10,622 nucleotides of DNA from an uncultured Alphaproteobacteria bacterium (GTDB lineage Bacteria > Pseudomonadota > Alphaproteobacteria > Reyranellales > Reyranellaceae): positions 1-10,622 of the forward strand of contig CAIYWM010000074.1 in the NCBI GenBank assembly GCA_903929895.1, given 5' to 3'. Positions 1 to 8,180 of the stretch are shown here, one piece after another. The position numbers and the translations under genes are program-made. A model generated the notes under the pieces. That model was not told where the DNA came from, did no database searches, and was given only the letters and a program-made list of their open reading frames with translations. How positions within the stretch are numbered: the stretch's first letter is position 1; the number at the start of each line of letters is the position of its first letter.

Positions 1-1
1 A

Positions 2-127
2 GGCATCACGCGCGACACGGTGGTCGAGCGCTTCTTCCGCGATTCCCGCGCCTTCCGCATCTACGACGGTCCGTCCGAGGTCCACCGCTGGGCGCTGGGC
101 GCGCGCATCGTCTCGGGGAAGATGTAG
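2..127 (+). CDS. Acyl-CoA dehydrogenase, C-terminal fragment (5' end outside window)
   Basis: The frame is open from the left edge and ends at TAG (125-127), giving 42 residues. It contains the segment IYDGPSEVHRWALGARI, typical of the extreme C-terminus of acyl-CoA dehydrogenases, where the helical C-terminal domain contributes to FAD and subunit contacts. These flavoenzymes oxidise acyl-CoA thioesters to 2-enoyl-CoA and pass electrons to ETF. Substrate specificity cannot be judged from this tail. The phospholyase-like gene follows after 55 bp on the same strand, so the two may be cotranscribed. The family call rests on recognition of the tail motif only, but that motif is distinctive. Confidence 0.85.
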   Translation, partial: GITRDTVVERFFRDSRAFRIYDGPSEVHRWALGARIVSGKM

Positions 128-182
128 GAACGGCGCACGGCGGGCGCTATCGTCGCGGTCGACGCCAACGAAAGGCTGACCG

Positions 183-1466
183 ATGAGCTCGACGACATTA
201 GCTGCCCGCCGCGACCGCGCCTTCGGCGCCGGCGCGCCCCTCTTCTACAACACGCCCCTGCACATCGTGCGGGGCGAGGGCGTCGAGCTGTTCGATCCCG
301 AAGGCCGGCGCTACGTCGACATGTACAACAACGTGCCCTGCGTCGGTCACGCCAATCCCCACGTCGCCGAGGCGATGGCGCGCCAGCAGTCCACGCTCAA
401 CGTCCACAGCCGCTACCTGCACGAAGGCATCGTGACCTTCGCCGAGCGGCTGGCGGCGCTGCACGGGCCCGAGATCGAGAGCGTGATCTTCTCCTGCTCC
501 GGCACCGAGGCCAACGAGGTGGCGCTGCGCATGGCGCGTATGGCGACCGGCAGGGCCGGCATCGTCTGCACCAACGCGACTTATCACGGCAACAGCGAGG
601 CGGTCGGCAAGATGACGCGCATCGGCAGCGGCCAGAACAGTGCCGGCGACGTGCGCGCGATCCCCTTCCCCGAGATGCTGCGCCCGCTGGTGCCCGGCGC
701 CGGCGAGGATGAACTCTGCGAGGCCTATCTCGACCGACTGCGGCAGGTCATTCGCAGCTTCGAGGAGGACGGTACGGGCTTCGCGGGCCTGATCGTCTGC
801 TCGATCTTCGCCAACGAGGGCCTGCCCGACGTGCCGCGGGGCTTCGTGGCGCGCGCCACCGAAATCGTGCACGCGGCGGGCGGCCTGGTGATCGCCGACG
901 AGGTCCAGGCGGGCTACTGCCGCAGCGGCGTCTGGTGGGGCTACGACGTGCTGGGCTTCAAGCCCGACATCGTGGTTACCGGCAAGCCGATGGGCAACGG
1001 CCTGCCGCTGGCGGCCACCGCGGCGAGCCGCAGGCTGGTCGAGACCTTCCGGAGCGCGACGCGGTACTTCAACACCTTTGCCTCGAGCCCGCTGCAGGCG
1101 GCGGTCGGCATGGCGGTGATCGACGTCATCGAGCGCGACCGCTTGGCCGAGAATGTCGCCACCGTGGGCACCTTCCTGAAAGCGGCGCTGGCCGAGCGCA
1201 AGGGCCGCTTCGCGTCGATCGCCGACGTGCGCGGCCACGGGCTGTTCATCGGCGTCGAGATCGCAAAGACCGACGCCGCGCGGGAGCCCGACATGGACAA
1301 GGCGGTCGACATCATCAATCGCCTCAAGGATCGCGGCTTCCTGACCAGCAATGCCGGCGCTTACAGGAACGTCGTGAAGATCCGGCCGCCGCTGGTGTTC
1401 CAGAAGAGCCACGCCGAAGAATTCATCGTCGCCTTCGATGCCACGATGGCGGAAGTCGACGGCTGA
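183..1466 (+). CDS. Class III PLP enzyme, probable O-phospho-amine phospholyase (ETNPPL/PHYKPL-like)
   Basis: A 427-residue fold-type I PLP enzyme of the class III aminotransferase family. Visible motifs are NNVPCVGHANP (49-59), SRYLHEGIVTFAERL (76-90), the PLP phosphate-binding SGTEAN (106-111), YHG (134-136), IADEVQ with PLP-pyridine Asp239, TGKPMGNG with Schiff-base Lys268, and YFNTF near 297. The NNV..VGH, SRYLH and GKPMGNG..YFNT pattern resembles human ethanolamine-phosphate phospho-lyase and 5-phosphohydroxylysine phospho-lyase more than ordinary omega-transaminases. Those enzymes eliminate phosphate and ammonia to give an aldehyde. The ATG is preceded by AAAGG (171-175) at 7 nt. An APH-fold kinase begins 7 bp after its stop, which supports a phospho-substrate. 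The substrate is not determinable from sequence. An ordinary class III transaminase is the alternative. Confidence 0.85.
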   Translation: MSSTTLAARRDRAFGAGAPLFYNTPLHIVRGEGVELFDPEGRRYVDMYNNVPCVGHANPHVAEAMARQQSTLNVHSRYLHEGIVTFAERLAALHGPEIESVIFSCSGTEANEVALRMARMATGRAGIVCTNATYHGNSEAVGKMTRIGSGQNSAGDVRAIPFPEMLRPLVPGAGEDELCEAYLDRLRQVIRSFEEDGTGFAGLIVCSIFANEGLPDVPRGFVARATEIVHAAGGLVIADEVQAGYCRSGVWWGYDVLGFKPDIVVTGKPMGNGLPLAATAASRRLVETFRSATRYFNTFASSPLQAAVGMAVIDVIERDRLAENVATVGTFLKAALAERKGRFASIADVRGHGLFIGVEIAKTDAAREPDMDKAVDIINRLKDRGFLTSNAGAYRNVVKIRPPLVFQKSHAEEFIVAFDATMAEVDG

Positions 1467-1473
1467 GCCCTCG

Positions 1474-2481
1474 ATGGACAACGAGACCGTCGATCGGACT
1501 TTTGCGCCGGCCGCCCGCGCCGCCCTGAAGGCCTTTCCGATCGACGCGCAGGACCTGACCCTGGTGTCGCTCTCGGAGAACGTGACGTTCCGGGTGACCG
1601 ACGGCCGCGATGGTCAGGCTTACGTCTTTCGCCTGCATCGGCCGGGCTATCACTCGCACGAGGAGCTGGTCTCCGAACGGGCCTGGATCCGGGCGCTTGC
1701 CGAGGCCGGGATCGATGTCCCCGACGCCGTGATGACGCGCGACGGACAGGACTATGTGCCGGTGACGATCCCCGCCACCGGCGAGCAGCGCTTCGCCGGC
1801 CTGGCAAGCTGGACGGAAGGCCGCCTGCTCTCCGACGTGCTCGCGGAGACCGCCGACCAGAAGCGCGTCGAGGAGTCCTTCAAGCAGCTCGGCGCCATCA
1901 CCGCGGCGATGCACATCCAGGCCAGCGCCTGGCAGCCGCCGCCGGGCTTCCGGCGCCACGCCCTCGACAGCGATGGGCTGATGGGGATGACTCCTCATTG
2001 GGGCGAGTTCTGGGAGCATCGATCGCTCTCGGCCGCCGAACGCCGCCTTCTCCTCGATGTGCGCCAGAAAATGCACGACCTGCTGAGCCGCCTGAACCGG
2101 GACCCGTCCGACTACAGCGTGATCCACGCCGACATGCACCCGGGCAACATCGTGGTCGACGGCGACCGGCTGACCGTCATCGATTTCGACGACGCAGGCT
2201 ATGGCTGGCACCAGTACGACATCGCCACCGCGCTCACGCACTGGCAGACCAAGCGGAATGCCGCGGAGATCGAGCGCGCCTTCCTGGCCGGCTACCGCGC
2301 CACCCGCCCGGTCCCCGACGAAGCGCTGAGCCTGATCCCGCAGTTCCGTCTGATCCGCTGGATGGCCACCATCGGCTGGTTCCACCAGCGCCCCGAAGTC
2401 AACCGGCCCTCGTCGGTATTCGAGGAAAGGAAGGCCTGGGTCCTCGACCAGTGCGCGGCGCTGCAGCGCGACCCGCCGTGA
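1474..2481 (+). CDS. APH-fold small-molecule kinase, probably supplying the adjacent phospholyase
   Basis: A 335-residue member of the aminoglycoside phosphotransferase/choline kinase-like superfamily. Catalytic signatures are clear: the Brenner-type loop VIHADMHPGNIVV with catalytic Asp220 and Asn225, then the metal-binding IDFDDAGYG (Asp237). The N-lobe nucleotide region is around ENVTFRV (35-41) and FRLHRPGY (52-59). I chose ATG 1474, 7 bp after the stop of the preceding gene. An in-frame ATG at 1438 would add 12 residues lying inside that gene. In animals, hydroxylysine kinase (APH fold) works with a phospholyase of the AGXT2L2 type, and ethanolamine kinase can feed AGXT2L1. The arrangement here suggests an equivalent two-step route. 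Homoserine or another amino-alcohol kinase activity is possible. Antibiotic resistance is unlikely from this context. Confidence 0.85.
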   Translation: MDNETVDRTFAPAARAALKAFPIDAQDLTLVSLSENVTFRVTDGRDGQAYVFRLHRPGYHSHEELVSERAWIRALAEAGIDVPDAVMTRDGQDYVPVTIPATGEQRFAGLASWTEGRLLSDVLAETADQKRVEESFKQLGAITAAMHIQASAWQPPPGFRRHALDSDGLMGMTPHWGEFWEHRSLSAAERRLLLDVRQKMHDLLSRLNRDPSDYSVIHADMHPGNIVVDGDRLTVIDFDDAGYGWHQYDIATALTHWQTKRNAAEIERAFLAGYRATRPVPDEALSLIPQFRLIRWMATIGWFHQRPEVNRPSSVFEERKAWVLDQCAALQRDPP

Positions 2482-2500
2482 CGGGAGCAGGTGACCCCGT

Positions 2501-3670
2501 TCAGGGTGCTTGCAGCAGCTTCTTCACGGCGGCGGCGATCAGGTCCGTGGTGAGGGCCGAGGGATGACCGTCATGCGGGATGGCCAGCGTCTTGGGGTCC
2601 CTGCCGAACGTCGTGGCGGACTCGCCTACCATCGGCGCGCCGAGCTTGCGCAAGCGTACGAGCGTATCGACGAGCAAGGGCTGCTCCACTTTCGAATCGC
2701 CGTAGCGATGCCGGGTCTGCTCGTCGGGCCAGGAATAGACGATGACGAGGGGGGCGCCGAACTTCTCGCGTGCCTCGGCCTGCAGCTTCGCCATCATTGC
2801 GAGGAACAGCTCGATCTGATCCTCCTGACGCTGACGCTGGCCGATCGCGTCGATGAAGGCGAACTGCTTGCCAAGCAGGTAGTGCAGACCGGCGATGGGA
2901 TCTCGCCAGCGATGCTCGTTGAAGGTGCCCGTATAGCGCAGCTTGCCGTTCTCCAGCACATAGCGCGGCGAGGAGCCTAGCCAGGAGCCGTCGCCCGTGA
3001 CCCGCTGCAGATGCGCCGGGATGATCCAGGTTACGACCGCCTTCACCTTGCGGTCGGCATAGCGATCGAGGAGACCGGCTTCGAAGGCGCGGACGAGGTG
3101 GTTGGGTCCGTAGCCCGGCACGCCGAGATTGACGCTGCGGGCCGCCGGCACGTTCTGCTTCGCGAACTGCGCCGGCATCGTCTCGTCGTCGCTCAGTCCC
3201 TGCCCGAAGATGAACGAATCGCCGATGAAAAGGTAGGTGTCGGTCGCGTCCGGTGCCGGCGGCGCTACGCGCGCCGCGGCGGCATCGAAATGATAGGTCT
3301 GGCGATAGACGAGCTCGGAGCCCCAGGTGGCAGTGGCGATGACTTCGCTGTCGGGCTTCGGCCGGAAGCCGAGGATCGGGTCGGGCGGCGGCCACCATTG
3401 GGGAACCGTGCGGGTCACGACCCCCATGTTCATGGCCTTCGGCGAGAGCAGGCCGGCGAAGAGGTCGAGCGCCACCAGGCTGAGCGCCAGCGCGGTCGCG
3501 AGGAGCGCACCACTGCGCCAGCGGTTGCCGCGCAACGTGACGACGCCCACGATCCCGAGCAGGGCAGCGGCGACGCAGGCCCAGAGGGCCGACTGCAGCA
3601 CGAGCCCGACCGCCAGGATCACGAGGAGGAAGGCGCCCACCAGCCAGAAATTGCGAAACCTGCCGGCCAT
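2501..3670 (-). CDS. Membrane-anchored SGNH/GDSL-type hydrolase
   Basis: A 389-residue protein with a hydrophobic N-terminus holding about three predicted membrane segments (roughly 7-27, 29-47, 54-75), followed by a soluble, probably periplasmic domain. That domain has block I FIGDSFIFGQG with nucleophile Ser152, a block II-like NLGVPGYGPNH (181-191) and a C-terminal PHDGHPS with candidate Asp367 and His369. These are hallmarks of SGNH hydrolases, which remove or transfer acyl groups on glycans, lipids or peptidoglycan. The block III Asn is not obvious; TWIIPAH sits near its place. The start is ATG 3670. A farther in-frame ATG at 3742 would overlap the divergent CoA-transferase gene. The gene converges with the kinase gene (19 bp gap). 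Substrate unknown. Confidence 0.8.
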   Translation of the reverse strand: MAGRFRNFWLVGAFLLVILAVGLVLQSALWACVAAALLGIVGVVTLRGNRWRSGALLATALALSLVALDLFAGLLSPKAMNMGVVTRTVPQWWPPPDPILGFRPKPDSEVIATATWGSELVYRQTYHFDAAAARVAPPAPDATDTYLFIGDSFIFGQGLSDDETMPAQFAKQNVPAARSVNLGVPGYGPNHLVRAFEAGLLDRYADRKVKAVVTWIIPAHLQRVTGDGSWLGSSPRYVLENGKLRYTGTFNEHRWRDPIAGLHYLLGKQFAFIDAIGQRQRQEDQIELFLAMMAKLQAEAREKFGAPLVIVYSWPDEQTRHRYGDSKVEQPLLVDTLVRLRKLGAPMVGESATTFGRDPKTLAIPHDGHPSALTTDLIAAAVKKLLQAP

Positions 3671-3698
3671 TGACCTGAAAGCTTTCTCCCCGGATAGG
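3670..3698 (+). promoter_or_regulatory. Candidate sigma70-type promoter for the CoA-transferase gene
   Basis: The 59-bp divergent gap and its edge hold TTGACC (3670-3675), then 17 bp, then GATAGG (3693-3698). This is a good -35 with a weak -10. The -35 overlaps the start codon of the divergent hydrolase gene. On the other strand, TTGAGT (3730-3725) and TACACC (3707-3702), also 17 bp apart, could drive the hydrolase and overlap the CoA-transferase start. Both are inferred by eye, and GC-rich alphaproteobacterial promoters are poorly predicted this way. Confidence 0.3.
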
Positions 3699-3729
3699 CT
3701 GGGTGTAGGCGTTCGAAAGGAAAAACTCA

Positions 3730-4941
3730 ATGCGCGGACCATTGCCGCTGCAGGGCCTGCGGGTCCTCGACCTGGCCAGTTTCATCGCCGGGCCCGTCGC
3801 CTCGACGGTGATGGGCGACTACGGCGCCGAGGTCATCAAGATCGAACCGCCCGGCGAGGGCGATCCCCAGCGCAAGCTCGGGCAGGCCCATTCCATCCCG
3901 CAGCATCCGGTCAACTTCTGCTGGCACATGACCAACCGCAACAAGCGCTCGGTCGTGCTCGACCTCAAGAACCCGCTGGGGCGCGAGGCGTTCGACCGGC
4001 TGGTCGCGACGGCCGACGTCATGGTGGTGAACTTCCCGCTGAAGGTCCGCGAGCGGCTGCGCATGCGCTATGCCGACGTGAAGCCCGCCAACCCGCGCCT
4101 GATCTACGCCTCCATGACCGGCTACGGCGAGCAGGGTCCGGACGCCGAGCAGCCGGGCTTCGACTCGACCGCCTTCTTCGCCCGCTCCGGCCTGCTCGAC
4201 GCCTTGACCTACGAGGGCGGGCCGCCGGCCTTCTCCCTGCCCGCACAGGGCGACCAGATGGCCGGCATGAACCTGTTTGCTGCCATCGCCATGGCGCTGC
4301 TGCATCGCGAGCGCACGGGCGAGGGCAGCGAGGTCGGCACGTCGCTGCACGCCAGCGGCCTGTGGTCCAACGCCATCCTGGCGCAGGGCGCCCTGCTCGG
4401 TTCCTTCGTGGCCCCTCGCCCGCCACGCACCAAGCCGCGCAGCGCGCTCGCCAACCAGTACCGCACCTCCGACAGCCGCTGGATCCAGCTCACCATCGTG
4501 CGCGAGGACAAGCTCTGGCCCGAACTCTGCCAGGCGCTCGAGCGGACCGACCTGATGGACGATCCGCGCTTCGAGACGACCGAGAAGCGCCGCGCCCACG
4601 CCCCCGAGCTGGCGGCGATCCTCGATCCCGTGTTCGCTGGCCGCCCATGGCCCGAATGGAAGGAGCGCCTGCGCCGCCACGAGATCACCTTCGGCCTGCT
4701 CGGCATTCTGCGCGACGTGCCCGACGATGAGCAGGCCGTGGCCAACGGCGCGGTCGTACCAACTCGGCAGGAGGACATGCCGCGCACGATCTCTGCGCCG
4801 ATCCGAATGTCGTTTGCCCCTGAACCGGCGGCGCCCGGCGCCGGCCCGGACCACGGCGCCCACACCGACGAGGTACTGCGCGAACTGGGCTACGACCAGC
4901 AGGGCCTCGACCGGCTTCGCGGCGCCGGCGCGCTGGGCTGA
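3730..4941 (+). CDS. Class III CoA-transferase (CaiB/BaiF family)
   Basis: A 403-residue protein of usual length for family III CoA-transferases. The N-terminus LQGLRVLDLASFIAGP (7-22) and the following GDYGAEVIKIEPPGEGD (29-45) form the CoA-binding Rossmann-like region. LDLKNPLGREAFDRL (77-91), YASMTGYG (126-133) and AQGDQMAGMN (172-181) are family landmarks, the last carrying catalytic Asp175, which forms the acyl-aspartyl anhydride. These enzymes move CoA between carboxylic acids through covalent intermediates (carnitine, formyl/oxalyl, succinyl or racemase-type reactions). The substrate cannot be assigned. The start is supported by AAAGGA (3716-3721) at 8 nt. The gene has no obvious partner on its strand: the next gene begins 77 bp later and belongs to a different function. 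Confidence 0.9.
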   Translation: MRGPLPLQGLRVLDLASFIAGPVASTVMGDYGAEVIKIEPPGEGDPQRKLGQAHSIPQHPVNFCWHMTNRNKRSVVLDLKNPLGREAFDRLVATADVMVVNFPLKVRERLRMRYADVKPANPRLIYASMTGYGEQGPDAEQPGFDSTAFFARSGLLDALTYEGGPPAFSLPAQGDQMAGMNLFAAIAMALLHRERTGEGSEVGTSLHASGLWSNAILAQGALLGSFVAPRPPRTKPRSALANQYRTSDSRWIQLTIVREDKLWPELCQALERTDLMDDPRFETTEKRRAHAPELAAILDPVFAGRPWPEWKERLRRHEITFGLLGILRDVPDDEQAVANGAVVPTRQEDMPRTISAPIRMSFAPEPAAPGAGPDHGAHTDEVLRELGYDQQGLDRLRGAGALG

Positions 4942-4982
4942 CGCCTCGGCTCCGCCTGCGACATTGCGCGGGGCGCGTCCGC

Positions 4983-5012
4983 TTGAGGGGTCGGGCGGGC
5001 GGCCTCTAGTAT
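4983..5012 (+). promoter_or_regulatory. Candidate promoter of the DUF2946/mbnPH operon, possibly leaderless
   Basis: TTGAGG (4983-4988), an 18-bp spacer and TAGTAT (5007-5012) lie in the 77-bp gap after the CoA-transferase gene. The ATG at 5019 is only 7 bp downstream of the -10-like hexamer, and no Shine-Dalgarno sequence precedes it. Transcription starting at the A of the ATG would give a leaderless mRNA. Both hexamers match the sigma70 consensus at four of six positions, so this is suggestive only. Confidence 0.35.
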
Positions 5013-5018
5013 AGCGTC

Positions 5019-5408
5019 ATGGATCGTACGGGCCCCGTTACCGGCAGGCGCGCGGTCGCGTTCGCCGCGGCCCTGTTCGCGATCACGCTCAATTTCCTCC
5101 AGCCGCTCGCTCATGCCGCCCTGATGCGGGACGGCGGACCGATGGAAGCCGCGCGCTTCTGGGGCGCCCTCTGCCTGCCGGCCGCCGATACCGAGAGCGG
5201 CGAGGCGCCAATCCCGGATGCCGCGAAGATCCATCAATGCTGCATGGGCCTCGCCCATGCGACGGTGATGGTCGGTCCGTCGGCGGTCTTCAGCGTCGAA
5301 CCGCCGCTCGCCCGCCCGGCATCCGTCATGGCCGCCGTCGCCCCGGTCGGTACGGCTGGCATACGCGACGGCCCCCTCCAGGCCCGCGCGCCTCCCTTCA
5401 TCGCCTGA
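5019..5408 (+). CDS. Small exported Cys-containing protein, DUF2946-like
   Basis: A 129-residue protein with a clear N-terminal signal sequence: RR at 10-11, a hydrophobic core at about 13-30 and a likely cleavage after LAHA (30-33). The mature part has Cys52 in ALCLPA and a HQCCMGLAHA segment (Cys74, Cys75), and it ends RAPPFIA. This layout (signal, an early Cys, a clustered Cys/His segment, an RxPP tail) resembles the DUF2946 family, which has no established function and is often seen near metal-related genes. No Shine-Dalgarno sequence precedes the ATG; see the candidate promoter. It is probably the first gene of the mbnPH operon, although 141 bp separate it from the next gene. The DUF assignment is by pattern memory and moderately sure; export is more certain. 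Confidence 0.65.
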   Translation: MDRTGPVTGRRAVAFAAALFAITLNFLQPLAHAALMRDGGPMEAARFWGALCLPAADTESGEAPIPDAAKIHQCCMGLAHATVMVGPSAVFSVEPPLARPASVMAAVAPVGTAGIRDGPLQARAPPFIA

Positions 5409-5549
5409 GTCCGCCGCCGCGGGCCGCCCTGCGCGCGCCCGTCGTGCTGCCTGCGGCACCACCACGACCTGACCGGCGGAAGCCGTTCGGATGGGCGGTC
5501 CGTCGATGCCGAGTCCTTCCTTCATTCCAAGATCTCCCACGGAGAAACC

Positions 5550-6116
5550 ATGTCACTCTTCGACCGCTATCGCGGTGCCGCTTTCGGCATCGCCATCGCC
5601 ATCAACACCGGCTTCTGCATCCTCATCGGCTTCCTGACCGGCGGACTGCGCGGCGCCCAGATCGGCGTGCTGGTCGGCATCGGCCTCGGCGTCCTGCCGG
5701 CCGCCTTGCGCGCCGCCGGCCGCCGGCTCGCCGATCGCCATGGCCTGCCCCGCCTCGTGGGGCGCTCCATCGCTACCGCCGCCCTAACGGCCGGCGCTGC
5801 CGCGGTGCGCGTGGTGGGCAACGTAACGGGGCCCATCGCCGCCCTGCTGCGCTGGCCGCTGCTCCTCGTGCGCTTCGCCGTCGAAATCGCCGCGGGTGTG
5901 CTGGGGCAGGTCTTGGCCGCCATCGGCCGCGTCGTCGGCACGCCGCTCGGCCTCGCCAACATCGCGGCGCTGGGCGTGATCGCCGTCAACGTCGCCGGCC
6001 TCGAATTCGCCGGCCCCATCGCCTTCCTCGGGCTCGGCATGCTGATCCTGGTCCTCATGGTCAGCGAGAGCGAGGCCGAGCTGGAGAGACAAGAGCAGGG
6101 AAAGAAACAATCATGA
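5550..6116 (+). CDS. Unknown multi-pass inner-membrane protein upstream of mbnP
   Basis: A 188-residue protein I do not recognise. It is very rich in Ala, Gly, Val, Leu and Ile. Likely membrane segments are at about 10-30, 34-54, 97-125, 135-151 and 153-172, with a basic loop (RAAGRRLADRHGLPRLVGR, 54-72) between the early pairs. The GGLRGAQIGVLVGIGLGVLP stretch has small-residue spacing suited to helix packing. The C-terminus is charged (SESEAELERQEQGKKQS) and probably cytoplasmic. GGAG (5541-5544) sits 5 nt before the ATG, a good ribosome binding site. Its stop overlaps the mbnP start (ATGA, 6113-6116), so translation is probably coupled. No Cys, His or Met cluster suggests direct copper binding. 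A role in membrane assembly or transport for the MbnPH pair is inference from position only. Confidence 0.75.
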   Translation: MSLFDRYRGAAFGIAIAINTGFCILIGFLTGGLRGAQIGVLVGIGLGVLPAALRAAGRRLADRHGLPRLVGRSIATAALTAGAAAVRVVGNVTGPIAALLRWPLLLVRFAVEIAAGVLGQVLAAIGRVVGTPLGLANIAALGVIAVNVAGLEFAGPIAFLGLGMLILVLMVSESEAELERQEQGKKQS

Positions 6117-7054
6117 CACGCACGAGGAAACAGCCGATGACGCCTCTCACGACGAAGCACGGGCTGGCGATCGCCGGTCTCGCCCTCATGGCCCTCGGCG
6201 GCACGGTGCCGCCGGCGGCCGCGCAACAGGACGGAAAGGTGACAATCCGCTTCGCCGCCCAGGTGGGCGACAAGCCGTTCGCCTGCGGCGACAGCTACGA
6301 CGGCATCGGCACGACCCGGTCGCGCGTGACGCCGTCCGATTTCCGCTTCTATGTCTCGGACGTGCAACTCGTCGACGCGAGCGGCAAGACCGTGCCGCTC
6401 GCGCTCGAACAAGACGGCCGCTGGCAGCACGCCAATGTCGCCCTGCTCGATTTCGAGAATCGCACCGGCCCCTGCCTCACCGGCACGAACGAGACGCGCG
6501 ACGTCATTGTCGGAACAGCGCCGGCCGGCGACTATCGCGGCCTACGCTTTACGCTCGGCGTGCCGTTCGGCCTGAACCATGCCGATTCGACGATCGCTCC
6601 CTCGCCCCTCAACCTGACCTCGCTGTTCTGGAACTGGCAGGCGGGCTACAAGTTCCTGCGCATCGACCTCGCGACCAGCGGCCGGCCGCAGGACATGAAG
6701 CCGGGCGACATGCCGCGCTTCGGGGACCGAGCCGCCAGCAACCGGCTTGGCTTCGCGATCCATCTCGGCAGTACCCAGTGCGCCGCCGAGGGCACCAACA
6801 AGGCGCCGTCGGCCTGCGCCAATCCCAACCGGCCGACCGTCGAGTTTCCCGCCTTCGATCCGGCGCGCAACATCGTGATCGCCGACCTGAAGTCGGTGCT
6901 GGAGGGGGTCGATGTCGACTCCAACCAGGCCGATAGCCCGGCCGGCTGCATGTCGACGCCGACCGACGGCGACTGCAATCCACTGATGCGCAATTTCGGG
7001 CTGACCTTCGCCGGCGCGGGCGGCAGCCAGAAGTTCTTCCGCGTCGGTCCCTGA
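6113..7054 (+). CDS. mbnP: MbnP-like periplasmic copper protein (four-Cys motif, metallo-mystery pair)
   Basis: A 313-residue exported protein. The signal sequence has its hydrophobic core at 17-30 and probable cleavage after PPAAA (33-37). Family features are FRFYVSDVQLVD (77-88), GLRFTLGVPFGLNH (143-156), LFWNWQAGYKFLRID (171-185), HLGSTQC (217-223) and a C-terminal set of Cys residues (223, 235, 279, 288), plus Cys58 and Cys121. In characterised MbnP, a Trp is oxidised by the partner MbnH to kynurenine, which with His residues makes a copper site. Trp173 or Trp175 and His156 are candidates here, by inference. ATG 6113 overlaps the upstream stop. ATG 6137, with GAGGA 8 nt before it and a shorter signal n-region, is a credible alternative. 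The mbnH gene follows after 4 bp. Confidence 0.88.
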   Translation: MTRTRKQPMTPLTTKHGLAIAGLALMALGGTVPPAAAQQDGKVTIRFAAQVGDKPFACGDSYDGIGTTRSRVTPSDFRFYVSDVQLVDASGKTVPLALEQDGRWQHANVALLDFENRTGPCLTGTNETRDVIVGTAPAGDYRGLRFTLGVPFGLNHADSTIAPSPLNLTSLFWNWQAGYKFLRIDLATSGRPQDMKPGDMPRFGDRAASNRLGFAIHLGSTQCAAEGTNKAPSACANPNRPTVEFPAFDPARNIVIADLKSVLEGVDVDSNQADSPAGCMSTPTDGDCNPLMRNFGLTFAGAGGSQKFFRVGP

Positions 7055-7058
7055 CCGG

Positions 7059-8168
<1,110 letters not shown>

Positions 8169-8180
8169 CGCTGCGCTCGA

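Noticed and set aside
198..1481. 427-residue open frame on the minus strand opposite the phospholyase-like gene
   Set aside because: It lies exactly antisense to a gene with clear catalytic motifs and has the Ala/Val/Asp/His composition of an antisense frame in GC-rich DNA. No domain is recognisable.
2481..2500. Inverted repeat ACGGG...CCCGT between the convergent kinase and hydrolase genes, considered as a bidirectional terminator
   Set aside because: The stem is only 5 bp with a 10-nt loop and no T-run, so it is too weak to call.
3327..4730. 467-residue open frame on the plus strand overlapping the hydrolase and the CoA-transferase
   Set aside because: It crosses two well-supported genes in other frames, and its composition (Arg/Ala/Pro) is that of a shifted reading frame.
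5441..5468. Inverted repeat GTCGTG...CACGAC in the 141-bp gap after the DUF2946-like gene
   Set aside because: A 6-bp stem with a 16-nt loop is expected by chance in GC-rich DNA, and there is no riboswitch-like context. Nothing else is recognisable in this gap beyond the ribosome binding site at 5541-5544.
5237..6112. A long open frame that continues in frame into mbnP from 5237, suggesting a 605-residue protein
   Set aside because: The N-terminal 292 residues are Arg/Pro/His-rich, read out of frame through the DUF2946-like and membrane-protein genes. The signal sequence of mbnP begins only at 6113 or 6137.
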